Below, piece after piece: positions 1-8,143 of a stretch of 64,000 nt of DNA. The stretch covers positions 1 to 64,000 of the forward strand of contig NZ_LWHQ01000001.1 of NCBI RefSeq assembly GCF_001653715.1, written 5' to 3'. Source of the DNA: Methylobacterium platani. GTDB taxonomy: Bacteria > Pseudomonadota > Alphaproteobacteria > Rhizobiales > Beijerinckiaceae. Every line of letters begins with the position of its first letter. Position 1 is the stretch's first letter. The notes beneath the pieces were generated by a model. The model did no database searches, was not told where the DNA came from, and saw only the letters and a program-made list of their open reading frames with translations. The translations under genes were made by a program, and so were the position numbers.

Positions 1-235
1 TCGCGGCGAGCCGCGCCGGCCTGACGGCGGGGGACGGGGCGTCCGGCGCGACGGCTGCCGCCTTGCCGGCCTCGGGCGCGGCCGGCGCCCCGGCGGCCTT
101 CGCCGGCGGGTCGCTCCACGGGCGCGGGCCGGCGGCCGGGTCTTGAGCGGTCTGGTCCTGAGCCCGTGCCGGCGGCGCGCACAGGGCGCCGAGGATCAGG
201 GCGAGGCCGAGAGAGCGGCGCATCCCCTCACGCAT
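1..235 (-). CDS. Exported protein, N-terminal part only
   Basis: The gene runs off the left edge; only the first 78 codons are visible, from ATG at 235. A second in-frame ATG at 223 gives a cleaner signal peptide: MRRSLGLALILGALCAPPAR, followed by AQ, a likely signal peptidase I site. The mature part begins with a low-complexity stretch rich in Ala and Pro, typical of a periplasmic linker. No domain is visible, so no function can be given. It is transcribed away from the small membrane gene at 546. Confidence 0.6.
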   Translation of the reverse strand, partial: MREGMRRSLGLALILGALCAPPARAQDQTAQDPAAGPRPWSDPPAKAAGAPAAPEAGKAAAVAPDAPSPAVRPARLAA

Positions 236-545
236 GATCGCACCTCCGGATCGGCGGGCCCGGCCCGCCCGGCTCCTCGGTTCCGCGGCGGGACCGTGCC
301 CGCGCGGCGATCAGTGCGGCTCGTCGCAACCTGACCGTGTTGTGGAAGGTAGCGGGCTGCGGCCACGCCGTCCACGCGCGGAGGTGAGGAATCCACGACG
401 CTGTCTCACCCCGCCGCGTCCCGCCCGGCATCGACGGGTATCGCCGACCGGGCTCGTTGCCGCCCGGCAGGCCGCGTCCGGTGTGCCGCGCAGCGGGCCC
501 GCCGCTTGCCACCGCAGCGCCAGGACCTCACGGAAACCGGCAGCG
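236..545. other. Intergenic region without a convincing gene
   Basis: This 310-base stretch separates the leftward exported protein from the rightward membrane peptide, so it should hold both promoters. Open frames exist on both strands, but they are Arg- and Pro-rich translations of GC-rich DNA with no domain. I see no structured RNA or repeat. Confidence 0.4.
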
Positions 546-734
546 ATGTTTCAAGTCGACACGAAGGCGTCCGCCATGGGACGGGCCGCCCCCTCCGCCG
601 TACCGTTCGAGGCCAGGCTGCGCCAGGCCGCCGTGATGCTCACCCTGGCGGTCGGCGTCCCGCTGGTGCTGGCGTGGTTCGGGCTCCTCGGCTGGGGCGT
701 GTTCTGGCTGGCGCGGAGCGCGCTGGCGCTCTGA
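546..734 (+). CDS. Small single-span membrane protein, 62 aa
   Basis: The frame has a polar N-terminus of about 27 residues, then one hydrophobic stretch (VMLTLAVGVPLVLAWFGLLG) continuing into GWGVFWLARSALAL. This is a plausible one- or two-pass membrane peptide ending at TGA 732-734. ATG 546 gives the whole protein; ATG 576 is an alternative shorter start. No family is recognised. It lies 130 bases upstream of pxpA on the same strand, but the gap gives no evidence of co-transcription. Confidence 0.45.
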   Translation: MFQVDTKASAMGRAAPSAVPFEARLRQAAVMLTLAVGVPLVLAWFGLLGWGVFWLARSALAL

Positions 735-864
735 GCCGGGGGCGGGCCCGCCGGACGACCGGGCGGCGCGGGAAGCAACCCGGGACGGCGCGGCCCGCGG
801 GTTGCAGGGGCGCCGGGGCGATGCCAGGAAAAGGCGTCCGCCTCTCGGCCCCGGAGTGCCCGCC

Positions 865-1626
865 ATGCTGTCCATCGATCTCAATTCGGACCTCGGCGAG
901 GGCTTCGGCGATTACCGCTGCGGCGACGACGCGGCGATGCTGGAGGTGGTGACCTCGGCCAACGTCGCCTGCGGCCTGCATGCGGGCGATCCCGAGATCA
1001 TGGCCCGGGCCTTCGCCATCGCGCGCGAGCGCGGCGTCGCGGTCGGCGCCCATCCGGGCTATCCGGACCTGTGGGGCTTCGGCCGCCGGGTGCTGCCCTT
1101 CACCCCCGGCGAGGTCGAGCGGCTGGTCGCCTACCAGATCGGCGCCGCGGCCGGCCTCGCGGCCTATGCGGGCCACAGGATCACCTACGTCAAGGCGCAC
1201 GGGGCGCTCGCCAACCTCGCGGCGGTGGAGCGGGAGGTGGCGGACGCCATCGCGAAGGCGGTCAAGGCCGTCGACCCCTCCCTGTCGCTGCTCGCCATCG
1301 CGCTGACGGCCCAGGTCGCGGCCGGCGAGGCGCAGGGGCTCGACGTGCACCAGGAGATCTTCGCCGATCGCGGCTACACCGAGGCCGGGTTCCTGATCCC
1401 CCGCGGCCAGCCGGGCGCGATGATCACCGACGAGGCCGAGGCTTCCGAGCGGGTGCTCGCCATGGTGCAGGAGGGGGCGATCATCGCGGCGAGCGGCCGG
1501 CGCCTGCCGACGCCGATCCGCTCGGTCTGCGTCCACGGCGATTCCGCCCACGCCGTCGCCACCGCGCGCGCCGTGCGCGCCCGGCTCGAGGGCGCCGGCG
1601 TGCGCCTCGCCCCGTTCCGGGCCTGA
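865..1626 (+). CDS. pxpA: 5-oxoprolinase subunit A (LamB/YcsF family)
   Basis: This is subunit A of the ATP-dependent prokaryotic 5-oxoprolinase PxpABC, which opens 5-oxoproline (pyroglutamate) to glutamate in the cytoplasm. The protein begins MLSIDLNSDLGEGFGDY, the hallmark N-terminus of the LamB/YcsF family. It continues with NVACGLHAGDP, a GAHPGYPD segment and VKAHGALAN. The length of 253 aa is normal for the family. ATG 865 is chosen because it places the conserved LNSDLGE motif at residue 5; the frame opens earlier at 802 without family similarity. pxpB follows after 6 bases and pxpC overlaps it, the classic pxpABC order. Confidence 0.93.
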   Translation: MLSIDLNSDLGEGFGDYRCGDDAAMLEVVTSANVACGLHAGDPEIMARAFAIARERGVAVGAHPGYPDLWGFGRRVLPFTPGEVERLVAYQIGAAAGLAAYAGHRITYVKAHGALANLAAVEREVADAIAKAVKAVDPSLSLLAIALTAQVAAGEAQGLDVHQEIFADRGYTEAGFLIPRGQPGAMITDEAEASERVLAMVQEGAIIAASGRRLPTPIRSVCVHGDSAHAVATARAVRARLEGAGVRLAPFRA

Positions 1627-1632
1627 CCGCCG

Positions 1633-2367
1633 ATGCCGTTCCCCTCGGAGAGCCCCCGCCTCCTCGATGCCGGCGAGGCCGCCCTGGTCGCCGAGTTCGG
1701 CACCACCGTCGATCCGGCGATCCACGACCGGGTGCTGGCCCTCGACGACGCGCTGCGCGCCGCGCCGCCGGAGGGCCTGCGCGAGACGGTGCCGACCTAC
1801 CGCTCGCTGATGATCCACTACGATCCGCTGGTGCTCGACCGCGACGACCTCGCCGACCGGGTGCTGGCGCTCGCCGCAGCACCCGGCGCGGCCCGGGCGG
1901 GCGCGGCCGTGTGGACGCTGCCGTGCTGCTACGACCCGGCCTGCGCCGAGGATATCGGCGCGGTGGCGCAGGCCACGGGGCTCACGGTCGAGCGCGTCGC
2001 CGCCCTGCATGCGGGGGCCGAGTACCGGGTCTACATGTACGGCTTCGCCCCGGGCTTCGCCTATCTGGGCGGGCTGCCCCGGGAGCTGGCCGTGTCCCGC
2101 CGCGCCACGCCGCGCCCGCCGCACCCGGCGAACGCCCTCCTGATCGGCGGCGGGCTGGCGGCGGTCGGCACCTTCCCGATGCCGACCGGCTGGTACGTCG
2201 TCGGCCGCACGCCGGAGCGGCTCTACGCGCCGCACCAGCCCGACCCGTTCCCGGTCGCCGTCGGCGACACCCTGCGCTTCGCGGCGATCGACGCCGCGAC
2301 CTTCGCCGATCTCGAGCGCCGCGCCGCCGCCGGAGAGCTCGTCGCCCAGCGCCGCGAGGCCGCATGA
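1633..2367 (+). CDS. pxpB: 5-oxoprolinase subunit B (KipI family)
   Basis: Subunit B of 5-oxoprolinase, 244 aa, belongs to the family of the B. subtilis sporulation-kinase inhibitor KipI. Visible family motifs are the YRSLMIHYDP strand near residue 55, the CCYDPACAEDI segment, YMYGFAPGFAYLGGLP near residue 135 and the GTFPMPTGWYVVGRTP segment. It works together with PxpC in the ATP-dependent ring opening of pyroglutamate. The start lies 6 bases after the pxpA stop and the stop overlaps the pxpC start (ATGA), indicating one operon with translational coupling. Confidence 0.93.
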   Translation: MPFPSESPRLLDAGEAALVAEFGTTVDPAIHDRVLALDDALRAAPPEGLRETVPTYRSLMIHYDPLVLDRDDLADRVLALAAAPGAARAGAAVWTLPCCYDPACAEDIGAVAQATGLTVERVAALHAGAEYRVYMYGFAPGFAYLGGLPRELAVSRRATPRPPHPANALLIGGGLAAVGTFPMPTGWYVVGRTPERLYAPHQPDPFPVAVGDTLRFAAIDAATFADLERRAAAGELVAQRREAA

Positions 2368-3395
2368 CCGCGACACTCAGCATCCTCTCGGCCGGCCCCG
2401 GCGTGACGCTCCAGGACGGCGGCCGGCACGGCTACCTGCGCTACGGCATCACCGCCGCCGGGCCGATGGACCCGCTGGCCCACGCCACCGCCAACCGGGC
2501 GCTCGGCAACTCCCTCGGCGCCACGGCGCTCGAGGTCTCGCTCGGCGGCGTCGAGGTGACGGCGGAGGGCGGACCGCTCGGGATCGCGCTCGCCGGCGGG
2601 GCGTTCCGGATCAGCCTCGACGGCACGCCGCTGCCGGCGGCCTGCGCGCTGACGCTGAGGCCGGGGAGCAGCCTCGCCGTCCGGGCGGGCCGGGCCGGCG
2701 CCTGGACCTACCTGGCGGTGGCCGGCCGCCTCGACCTCCCGGCCACCCTCGGCGCGACCGCGACCCATACCCGCTCCGGCTTCGGCGGCCTCGACGGGCG
2801 GGCCCTGCGGGCCGGCGACCGGCTCGCGGTGGCGGAGGCGCGCCCGGGTCCCGGCGATCCGCACGCCCTGGTCGCCCCCTGGCTCGTGCGCCCGGCCGAG
2901 GAGATCCGGGTGGTGATGGGCCCGCAGGACGACTTCTTCGCCGTGGACCAGATCGCCGCCTTCCTGGCCGGGCCCTGGACGGTGACCACCAAGGGCGACC
3001 GGATGGCCTGCTTCCTCGACGGGACGCCGCTCACCCACGCCAAGGGCTACAACATCGTCTCGGACGGCATCGCCATGGGGGCGATCCAGGTGCCGGGGGA
3101 GGGCTGGCCGATCGTCCTGATGGCTGACCGGCAGTCGACCGGCGGCTACCCGAAGATCGCCACGGTGATCGGCCCGGATCTCGGGCGCCTCGCCCAGGCG
3201 CAGGGCGGCACGCGGATCCGCTTCCGGGCGGTCGACCGCGCCGAGGCGGTGGCGGCCCGCCGCAGCGAGGCCGCTTCGCTCGCCGGGACGATGGCGCTGG
3301 AGCCGCTGATCCGCACCGATTTCAGCGCCGAGTTCCTGCTCGGGCGGAACCTGATCGGCGGCGTGGTCGACGGGGCCGGGGCGCACGCGCCGTAA
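2364..3395 (+). CDS. pxpC: 5-oxoprolinase subunit C (biotin-dependent carboxylase-like, KipA family)
   Basis: Subunit C of 5-oxoprolinase, 343 aa. The N-terminus LSILSAGPGVTLQDGGRHGY and the following GPMDPLAHATANRALGN are diagnostic of the KipA/PxpC family. Later motifs include RVVMGPQDDFF and the ADRQSTGGYPKIATV signature near residue 255. ATG 2364 overlaps the pxpB stop by four bases. Databases often label this family allophanate hydrolase subunit 2 because it shares a fold with urea amidolyase domains; no biotin attachment site is present here. No terminator stem is evident before the riboswitch that follows. Confidence 0.93.
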   Translation: MTATLSILSAGPGVTLQDGGRHGYLRYGITAAGPMDPLAHATANRALGNSLGATALEVSLGGVEVTAEGGPLGIALAGGAFRISLDGTPLPAACALTLRPGSSLAVRAGRAGAWTYLAVAGRLDLPATLGATATHTRSGFGGLDGRALRAGDRLAVAEARPGPGDPHALVAPWLVRPAEEIRVVMGPQDDFFAVDQIAAFLAGPWTVTTKGDRMACFLDGTPLTHAKGYNIVSDGIAMGAIQVPGEGWPIVLMADRQSTGGYPKIATVIGPDLGRLAQAQGGTRIRFRAVDRAEAVAARRSEAASLAGTMALEPLIRTDFSAEFLLGRNLIGGVVDGAGAHAP

Positions 3396-3459
3396 GGGGG
3401 CGGCGCTTCCCAGGTTTCCCGTCGACGCCCGTTGCTCCTTCGTTGCCGAACCGCTAGGC

Positions 3460-3645
3460 TTGTCGCCGACGGTTCCCTCCGGGGATCAAAAGGGAACGCG
3501 GTGAGGGTTCGCCCGATGCCGCGGCTGCCCCCGCAACTGTAAGCGGCGAGCTTTCCATCACTCATGTCACTGGGGACCGTCGCAGGTCCCTGGGAAGACG
3601 ATGGCAGGCGCTTGACCCGTGAGCCAGGAGACCTGCCGTCAGCCG
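3460..3645 (+). ncRNA. Cobalamin (B12) riboswitch
   Basis: The leader carries the conserved cobalamin riboswitch elements in order. GGTTCCC pairs with GGGAAC around 3471-3496. GCGGCTGCCCCCGCAACTGT at 3521-3540, followed by AAGCGG, is the core. CACTGG lies near 3568, and the B12 box GAGCCAGGAGACCTGCC at 3621-3637 closes it. It lies upstream of, and in the same direction as, the TonB-dependent receptor at 3922. Cobalamin binding normally represses the gene, so the receptor should be made when B12 is scarce. Family membership is certain from sequence; the target is inferred from position. Confidence 0.93.
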
Positions 3646-3692
3646 TGGTCACACGCGAGCACGTCGGGCGGGGTGTCCTGATGGGTGGTCGA

Positions 3693-3720
3693 GGCGGGTG
3701 CCAGAGGCATCCGTCCCGCC
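3693..3720 (+). terminator. Hairpin after the B12 riboswitch, possible expression platform
   Basis: GGCGGG at 3693-3698 pairs with CCCGCC at 3715-3720, with further TGCC/GGCA pairing inside. It sits about 55 bases after the B12 box and could be the switched hairpin. There is no T-run, so a rho-independent terminator is not certain. Confidence 0.4.
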
Positions 3721-3845
3721 GTCGTTCGCGGTGACGTGCCACAGCCTCGCGCCGTCCCGCCCGTGCCCCTCGCCCTCCTCCCCCGATCCGCCGATCCGGT
3801 GCGCCGCATGCGCGGACGTCGCGATGCGCGTCGCCCGGAGTTTCG

Positions 3846-3873
3846 GATATGTAACTTTATAACGTTACATATC
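3846..3873 (+). promoter_or_regulatory. 10-bp palindrome upstream of the TonB receptor, probable metalloregulator operator
   Basis: The arms GATATGTAAC (3846-3855) and GTTACATATC (3864-3873) are perfect reverse complements around an AT-rich 8-base centre, TTTATAAC. This is the only strongly AT-rich stretch in the leader and ends 48 bases before the receptor ATG. The shape resembles operators of Fur-family regulators such as Zur, whose sites contain GTTATA-like half-sites. The assignment to a regulator is inference; the palindrome itself is seen. Confidence 0.55.
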
Positions 3874-3921
3874 GGCGAGGAATCGTTACGGACGGAGCGA
3901 CAGCCAGTTCCGGACTCCGCC

Positions 3922-6057
3922 ATGCCCGCGCTCCGCGCCCCTCGTTTCATCACCGTCGCGGCCACCTTCGCCGTTGTCCTCGCCGCCCGGCCGGCCGGGG
4001 CCGACGACCTGCCCCTCGATGCCATCGACGTCGCGGGCGGGCGCAGCCGCGACGCCGCCGCGCCCGGCCTCAACCTCGCCACGCCGTCGCGCTCGGGGTC
4101 CCGCCTCGGCCTCACCCCGCTCGAGACCCCGGCGAGCCTCGACATCATCAGCGGCGAGACCATCCGGGCGCGAGGCCAGACCACCGTCGAGGAGGCGGTG
4201 ACCCAGAACGCCGTCGGCATCACCAGCATCGCCGCGCCCGGCAACGGCAACCTCGCCTTCACGGCGCGGGGCTTCGCCGGCGCCGGCTCGGTGCAGCAGC
4301 TCTACGACGGCACGCGGCTCTATGTCGGGGCCGGCACCGTGACGTTCCCGTTCGACACCTGGTCGGCGGAGCGGATCGAGGTCCTGCGCGGCCCGGCCTC
4401 GGTGCTCTACGGCGAGGGCGCGATCGGCGGCATCGTCAACGTGGTGCCGAAGAAGCCGGTCTTCACCGCCATCGGCGAGGCGCGGGCGGCGATCGGTTCG
4501 GACGGCGTCGCGCGGCTCGCCCTCGATACCGGCGGGCCGGTCGGCGAGGACTTGGCCTACCGGATCAACCTCAGCGGCAACCGGGCCGACGGCTGGGTGA
4601 AGCCCGACGGCGATTTCCGCAATCTCGCCCTCTCGGCCGCGGTGACCTGGCGGGCGGCGCCCGATCTCAGCGTCACGCTCTCGCACGACCTCGGCACCAA
4701 CGAGCCGACCCGCTACTGGGGCTCGCCGCTCGTCGGCGACCGGGTGCCCGACCGCTTGCGCTTCACCAACTACAACGTCCGGGATTCGCAGATCGCCTGG
4801 TTCGACAACTGGACGCAACTGCGCACCGAGTGGAACCCGAGCCCGGACATCACGATCCGCAACACCGCCTACCGCCTCTCGACCGAGCGGCACTGGCGCG
4901 ACGTCGAGCAATACACCTACCAGCCGGCGACCGGGCTGATCGGGCGCAGCGACTACATCGAGATCCGCCACCACGAGGAGCAGATCGGCAACCGCTTCGA
5001 CGCGACCTTCCGCGGCAGCCTGTTCGGGTTCAGGAATTCCGTGGTGGTCGGCTTCGACGTCAACCACGTCGATTTCCGGCGCGACAGCAATTCGCCCTAT
5101 GGCGGCGAGAGCGTCGTCGACCCGTACACCTTCGCGCAAGGCCGCTTCATCAACCTCGCGGGCACCCGCACCGACATCCTGTCGCGCACCCGGCAGGCCT
5201 CGGTCTTCGCCGAGGACCGGCTGGAACTGTCGCCCCAACTCGCCCTGGTGACGGGCATCCGCTACGACGCGCCGACCGTGGCGGTGAGCCGGCCGCTGGC
5301 CGGGACCGCGTTCGAGAAGACGTTCGATTCGGTGAGCACCCGGGTCGCGGCGGTCTACACCCCGACGCCCGACCTCGCCCTCTACGCCCAGTACGCCACC
5401 GCCGCCGATCCCCTCGGCAGCCTGATCACCACCAGCGTCGCGGAATCGCAGTTCCGGCTCGCCACCGGCGACCAGGTCGAGGCCGGCGCCAAGGGCCTGT
5501 TCGACGGTGGGCGCGGCGAATGGACCTTCGCGGCCTACCACATCCGCAAGGACAACCTGCTCTCCCCGATCCCCGGCCGGCCGACGGAGGTGGCGGCGGT
5601 CGGCAGCCAGTCGTCGCGGGGCGTCGAGGTCGCCGTCGCCTACCAGCTGTCGGACGAGTGGCGCATCGAGGCCAACACCGCCCTGCTGCGGGCCCGCTAC
5701 GACGCATTCTCGCAGAACACCGATGCGGGCCTGGTGTCGTTCGCCGGCAACGTCCCGATCGACGTGCCCCAGCGCGTCACCAACGTCTGGCTCGCCTACG
5801 CCTTCGCCCCGGGCTGGGTGGCGCGGCTCGGCGTCAACGACGTCGGCCCGGTCTTCAGCGACTTCGCCAACACCTTCCGGCGCCCGGCCTACACGCTCCT
5901 CAACGCCACCCTGGACTGGCAGGTGACCCCGACCTCGCGCCTGTCCCTGCGCGGCTACAACCTCACCGACCAGCTCTATGCGGTCTCGGGCAACACCAAT
6001 TCCTGGCTGCTCGGCCGCCCGCGCTCGGTCGAGCTCGCCTACCACGTCACGTTCTGA
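3922..6057 (+). CDS. TonB-dependent siderophore-type outer membrane receptor
   Basis: A 711-aa outer membrane receptor for energy-dependent uptake of a chelated metal or cofactor. ATG 3922 gives a signal peptide of about 27 residues ending ARPAGA. The plug domain follows (LETPASLDIISGETIRARGQ, then RIEVLRGPASVLYG near residue 155 and GGIVNVVPKKP), then a long beta-barrel ending in aromatic Phe (VELAYHVTF). The plug resembles FhuE/FpvA-type siderophore receptors more than BtuB. The next gene, a PepSY membrane protein, starts within the stop codon (TGATG). Control by the B12 riboswitch at 3460 and the palindrome at 3846 is expected. The ligand is unknown: a cobalamin-like molecule, a metallophore or a cobalt or zinc chelate are all possible. 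Confidence 0.85.
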   Translation: MPALRAPRFITVAATFAVVLAARPAGADDLPLDAIDVAGGRSRDAAAPGLNLATPSRSGSRLGLTPLETPASLDIISGETIRARGQTTVEEAVTQNAVGITSIAAPGNGNLAFTARGFAGAGSVQQLYDGTRLYVGAGTVTFPFDTWSAERIEVLRGPASVLYGEGAIGGIVNVVPKKPVFTAIGEARAAIGSDGVARLALDTGGPVGEDLAYRINLSGNRADGWVKPDGDFRNLALSAAVTWRAAPDLSVTLSHDLGTNEPTRYWGSPLVGDRVPDRLRFTNYNVRDSQIAWFDNWTQLRTEWNPSPDITIRNTAYRLSTERHWRDVEQYTYQPATGLIGRSDYIEIRHHEEQIGNRFDATFRGSLFGFRNSVVVGFDVNHVDFRRDSNSPYGGESVVDPYTFAQGRFINLAGTRTDILSRTRQASVFAEDRLELSPQLALVTGIRYDAPTVAVSRPLAGTAFEKTFDSVSTRVAAVYTPTPDLALYAQYATAADPLGSLITTSVAESQFRLATGDQVEAGAKGLFDGGRGEWTFAAYHIRKDNLLSPIPGRPTEVAAVGSQSSRGVEVAVAYQLSDEWRIEANTALLRARYDAFSQNTDAGLVSFAGNVPIDVPQRVTNVWLAYAFAPGWVARLGVNDVGPVFSDFANTFRRPAYTLLNATLDWQVTPTSRLSLRGYNLTDQLYAVSGNTNSWLLGRPRSVELAYHVTF

Positions 6058-7493
6058 TGCGGGCCCGGTTGCGCAAGGGCCCGGTCAAGCGGCTGAAGCG
6101 GTGGCTGCATCTCGGCCACCGCTGGCTCGGCATCGCCACCGGGCTGCTGTTCGTCGCCTGGTTCGTCTCCGGCCTGGTGATGCTGTTCGTCGGCTTTCCC
6201 GCCCTGACCGAGGCCGAGCGGCGCGGCGCCCTGCCGCCGCTTCGCCTCGACGCGGTGCGGCTGGCGCCGCAGGAGGCGATGGCGCGCGCCGGCCTCGCGC
6301 GGTTCCCCGCCCGCCTCACCCTGGCGATGCGGGGGGGCGAGCCGGCCTACTGGATCACCGAGGCCGACGGCGCGCGCCGGGCGATCTCGGCGGCGACCGG
6401 CCTCGCCTTCCCGCCCCTCGACGCGGCGGGCGCGGCGGTCCTGGCGGCCACCCATCCGGCGGCCCGGCGCGTCGTCGATCTCGGGCCGGTGACCCGCGAC
6501 CAGTGGACGGTGACGGCCCGCTACGATCCCGCCCGGCCGTTCCGGCGCGTGGCCCTCGGCGACGGAGCCGGCACCGAGCTCTACCTGTCGGTCGCCACCG
6601 GCGAGCTCGTCCTCGACACCACCCGGGCCGAGCGGGTCTGGAACTGGGCCGGCGCCGTGACCCACTGGATCTACCTGACGCCGCTGCGGGCCCGGGCGGG
6701 GCTGTGGCAGGACGTGGTCCTGTGGGTCTCCGGCATCGCCCTTGCGGGGGCGCTCAGCGGCTACGCCCTCGGCCTCGTCCGGCTGATGCGCGACCGGCTG
6801 ACGCCGTATCGCGGCTTTGCCGCCTGGCACCACCTCGCCGGCGTGGCGGGCGGCCTCGTCGTCGTGACCTTCGTGCTCAGCGGCTGGCTGTCGATGAACC
6901 CGCGCGGCTGGTTCGGGCCGCGCGCGCCCGACGCCGCCATGCGGGCCGCCTATGCCGGCCAGGACGCGCCGGTCTTCCCCCTCGGCCTCGACGCCCTCCG
7001 GCAGGCGCCCGCCGGCAGCGTCGCGCTCGATATCGCCTGGATCGGCGGCCGGCCCCTCGTCGCCGCCGCCGGGCCCGGCGGGGTCGCGCCGTGCTGCGGG
7101 CCCGGCCTGACGCCGGAGGCGGTGGCGGCGGCCGGCCGGGCGATGCTGCCCGGGGCGGCGCTCCGGTCGGCGACCCGGATCACGGCGCCGGATGCCTACT
7201 GGTACGACCGGCACGGCGCTCCGCTCCTGCCGGTCCTGCGCCTCGCCTTCGACGATCCGGCCGGGACCTGGTTCCATCTCGATCCGGCCACCGGGACGAT
7301 CCTCGACCGCACCGACCGCAGCGGCCGGGCCAATCGCTGGCTGTTCGACGCCCTCCACACCCTCGATGCCGGTCCGCTGGCGCAGCATCCGGGCTGGCGC
7401 CTCGGCCTGATCGGCATCCTCAGCGCCCTCGGCCTGACGATCTCCGGCAGCGGCGTGGTGCTCGGCTGGCGCCGGTTGCGCCGCCGCGCCTGA
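6057..7493 (+). CDS. PepSY-associated transmembrane protein (PiuB-like)
   Basis: A 478-aa inner membrane protein of the PepSY_TM family, often encoded with TonB-dependent siderophore receptors and thought to act in periplasmic reduction or processing of the imported ligand. The N-terminus RWLHLGHRWLGIATGLLFVA holds the family His residues in the first membrane segment. Further segments lie near residues 222-245 (VVLWVSGIALAGALSGYALG), 262-285 and 446-468, giving four spans with large periplasmic loops. A Cys pair, APCCGPG, near residue 345 is unusual and may bind metal. The start overlaps the receptor stop by one base, so the two are translated as a unit. Confidence 0.82.
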   Translation: MRARLRKGPVKRLKRWLHLGHRWLGIATGLLFVAWFVSGLVMLFVGFPALTEAERRGALPPLRLDAVRLAPQEAMARAGLARFPARLTLAMRGGEPAYWITEADGARRAISAATGLAFPPLDAAGAAVLAATHPAARRVVDLGPVTRDQWTVTARYDPARPFRRVALGDGAGTELYLSVATGELVLDTTRAERVWNWAGAVTHWIYLTPLRARAGLWQDVVLWVSGIALAGALSGYALGLVRLMRDRLTPYRGFAAWHHLAGVAGGLVVVTFVLSGWLSMNPRGWFGPRAPDAAMRAAYAGQDAPVFPLGLDALRQAPAGSVALDIAWIGGRPLVAAAGPGGVAPCCGPGLTPEAVAAAGRAMLPGAALRSATRITAPDAYWYDRHGAPLLPVLRLAFDDPAGTWFHLDPATGTILDRTDRSGRANRWLFDALHTLDAGPLAQHPGWRLGLIGILSALGLTISGSGVVLGWRRLRRRA

Positions 7494-8143
7494 ATGCGCC
7501 AGATGTCGTGGCCCGATCCGCCGCCGATCGAGCGTATCGCGACATGTCGACGGTCGAGCGAAACGCCGCGGGATCGACCTCGTGCAGGATCCGACCGGGG
7601 CGGCAGAGCTTTGCGCTCCGGTAATTTGTTTCGGCGTCGTTTCGCAGTCGATCGAATACGTCGGCTGTTCTCGCCGTCGCGATCGGCGAGACCGCGTCAG
7701 GACGCGCCGCGGACAAACGGCGGACCGGCGGCGCCGGGACGGGGGTTCGAAGATCGAATTGAGCGCGATCGACTGAGCCGACGGGACGAATCCTAGACCT
7801 GACACCCCGATGCGGGGCCGGGTTCGTCCTTCGCCGTCGACGACGACACATCAGTTGTCACTACCATTGGTTGTGTTCTGGTGTATCGACTTTCGTCGGC
7901 TTCAGGTTTCGCAGGATTTGACGCTCGGGCGGCCGCCGGGGGGCGGGCAGAGCGGCCGCTGGACCCAGCTATACAACCAAAGACCATCCTGTCCAGCCAA
8001 ACAACACATCAGTCGAGCCACGGAGCGGCAAAGCTATGCCACTGTATCCATTCGCGAAACCGTCGGAATGGGGCTGGCGCATTTAGATCCCGATAACTTT
8101 CGCGGCGCATAGTTGCGCGGTCGAAGCCGCTGGACGAGCCGGG
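7494..8143. other. Intergenic region, 650 bases, no supported gene
   Basis: GC content falls noticeably here. Short open frames of 64-143 codons exist on both strands, but they overlap each other and show no domain or good ribosome site. A small hairpin, CTCGCC/GGCGAG, lies near 7670-7690. The region probably holds the promoter of the Cache-GGDEF-EAL gene. I see no tRNA, riboswitch or IS end. Confidence 0.4.

Noticed and set aside
1071-2370. Long open frame on the plus strand over pxpA and pxpB
   Set aside because: It runs out of frame across two clear family genes and encodes an Arg/Gly/Pro-rich product; only its last part, from ATG 2364, is pxpC.
640-2376. 578-codon frame on the minus strand
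   Set aside because: Antisense shadow of pxpA and pxpB caused by high GC; no domain and no ribosome site.
7420-7851. 143-codon frame on the minus strand in the 7.5-8.1 kb gap
   Set aside because: Arg-rich start, no domain, no ribosome site, and partial overlap with the PepSY gene.
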